From: Hormiphora californensis
Taxonomy: Eukaryota; Ctenophora; Tentaculata; Cydippida; Pleurobrachiidae
Direction: 5' to 3'
Length of the DNA: 64,000 nucleotides
NCBI GenBank assembly: GCA_020137815.1
Contig: CM035352.1
Span: 6,548,025 to 6,612,024, forward strand
The notes under the pieces are model-generated. The model saw nothing but the letters and a program-made list of their open reading frames with translations. It ran no database searches and was not told the DNA's origin. Each line of letters begins with the position of its first letter. Within the stretch, counting starts at the first letter, position 1. The translations under genes were made by a program, and so were the position numbers. Shown here piece after piece: positions 63,309 through 64,000 of the stretch.

Positions 63309-64000
63309 GGCTAAAACATATTAGGCTGTCCAGTATTGATTGTCGTTGGCCTTTTATGAGACAATGGTTTGAGATAGAGCAAAATGGACTTCACCACCGT
63401 TTTTCTCACGCGATTTTGGATCGGAATAAGATGTCCGGTATCGGTATGTGGTTGTTCTTGGTTCCCCTCAGGCTATTTTCTCTACCCCACTCTTGTTGCC
63501 GCTGCATATGAAAAATCGCGATTTTTGAGTTTTAGCACCATAACTGCTGTACTTCTTAAAAATGGTACCTGAGTGATGTTTTGTTGCATCAAGCTTGTTC
63601 ATTGGACAAGTATCTATTATTTAAGATGTAATAAAATATCCTATCTTTATTTGGTCACTGAGAAATGGGCCTCCAAAAAGTTTTGGTAAAAATTAGAAAC
63701 TTTCACTTCCGGGTCTCATCAGGATTGGCTTATAATAAAAAACTCTGCAGTAAAAGATAGTTCTAAGTAAGTTCTAAGACTTAGTGAAGCCAATTATGTG
63801 ATTGGTTGACTTTTCAAGTGACTAATTGACGTTTTCGAAAACGGGCCAGTTTTTGTGTGTACTTTTTCGCTGTTTCATGTTACATTTACTGTTGTAGAGG
63901 TTATAAGTGAACACGTAGAGACCCAAATCACCTATATATCTCATCCTTAGACGATTGTCTATCGATTGAGCACTACGGGAGCTGAAGAAACCGTATCAAT
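63309..64000. other. Region upstream of NDUFA6, no gene seen
   Basis: About 690 bp. Short plus-strand frames at 63278-63572 overlap the NDUFA6 start and lack protein character. No repeat family from this window was recognised here. Confidence 0.4.

Overview
This is eukaryotic, animal-type nuclear DNA. Coding sequence is split by short GT-AG introns, usually 100-300 bp. Recognisable animal genes are present (FHAD1-like, a PKD1/REJ-type polycystin, VTA1, OST4, HEATR6, USP12/46, NDUFA6). Degenerate TTAGGG-type tracts and many transposable elements are also present. A compact invertebrate genome (sponge, cnidarian, ctenophore or similar) fits best, but the sequence alone does not fix the phylum.

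Layout. 1-3005: the 5' half of an FHA plus coiled-coil gene (minus strand, running off the left edge). 3.4-30.9 kb: a transposon-dominated block. It holds GCGCATTGACGCAAAATC foldback elements, 5'-truncated non-LTR retrotransposons, a CR1/L2-like LINE, an RTE-like LINE relic, a tandemly duplicated A/G-rich repeat, and two complete Ty1/copia retrotransposons in minus orientation (16721-22047 and 23218-28478). Each copia element has paired LTRs, a 5-bp target duplication, a tRNA-iMet-type primer site and a polypurine tract. One small two-exon gene candidate (7665-7982) sits inside this block.

30.9-45.9 kb: a tandem duplication of a polycystin-1-like gene (plus strand). Copy A is truncated before any membrane segment but stays open through all its exons. 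Copy B carries the extracellular modules, PLAT domain and channel domain, with one frameshift at the degenerate GPS region.

47.4-63.3 kb: a compact set of five genes, all on the minus strand and transcribed in the order NDUFA6, USP12/46, HEATR6, OST4, VTA1. They act respectively in respiratory complex I, deubiquitination, an uncharacterised HEAT-repeat role, N-glycosylation in the ER, and ESCRT/VPS4 function. I rebuilt their exon-intron structures with phase-consistent junctions. OST4 (38 aa) is too short for an ordinary ORF scan.

Most notable observations. (i) A 109-bp hAT-type MITE occurs three times with perfect 8-bp target duplications, each time within 18 bp downstream of a host 5' splice site. 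(ii) A 3'-splice-site-like motif lies just upstream of almost every start codon, including closely spaced same-strand genes, which suggests spliced-leader trans-splicing or systematic 5'-UTR introns. (iii) Splice sites have been tandemly amplified: about 11 acceptor-like repeats in VTA1 and three identical donors in HEATR6. (iv) The polycystin ectodomain exons are all symmetric phase 1-1 modules that have been duplicated.
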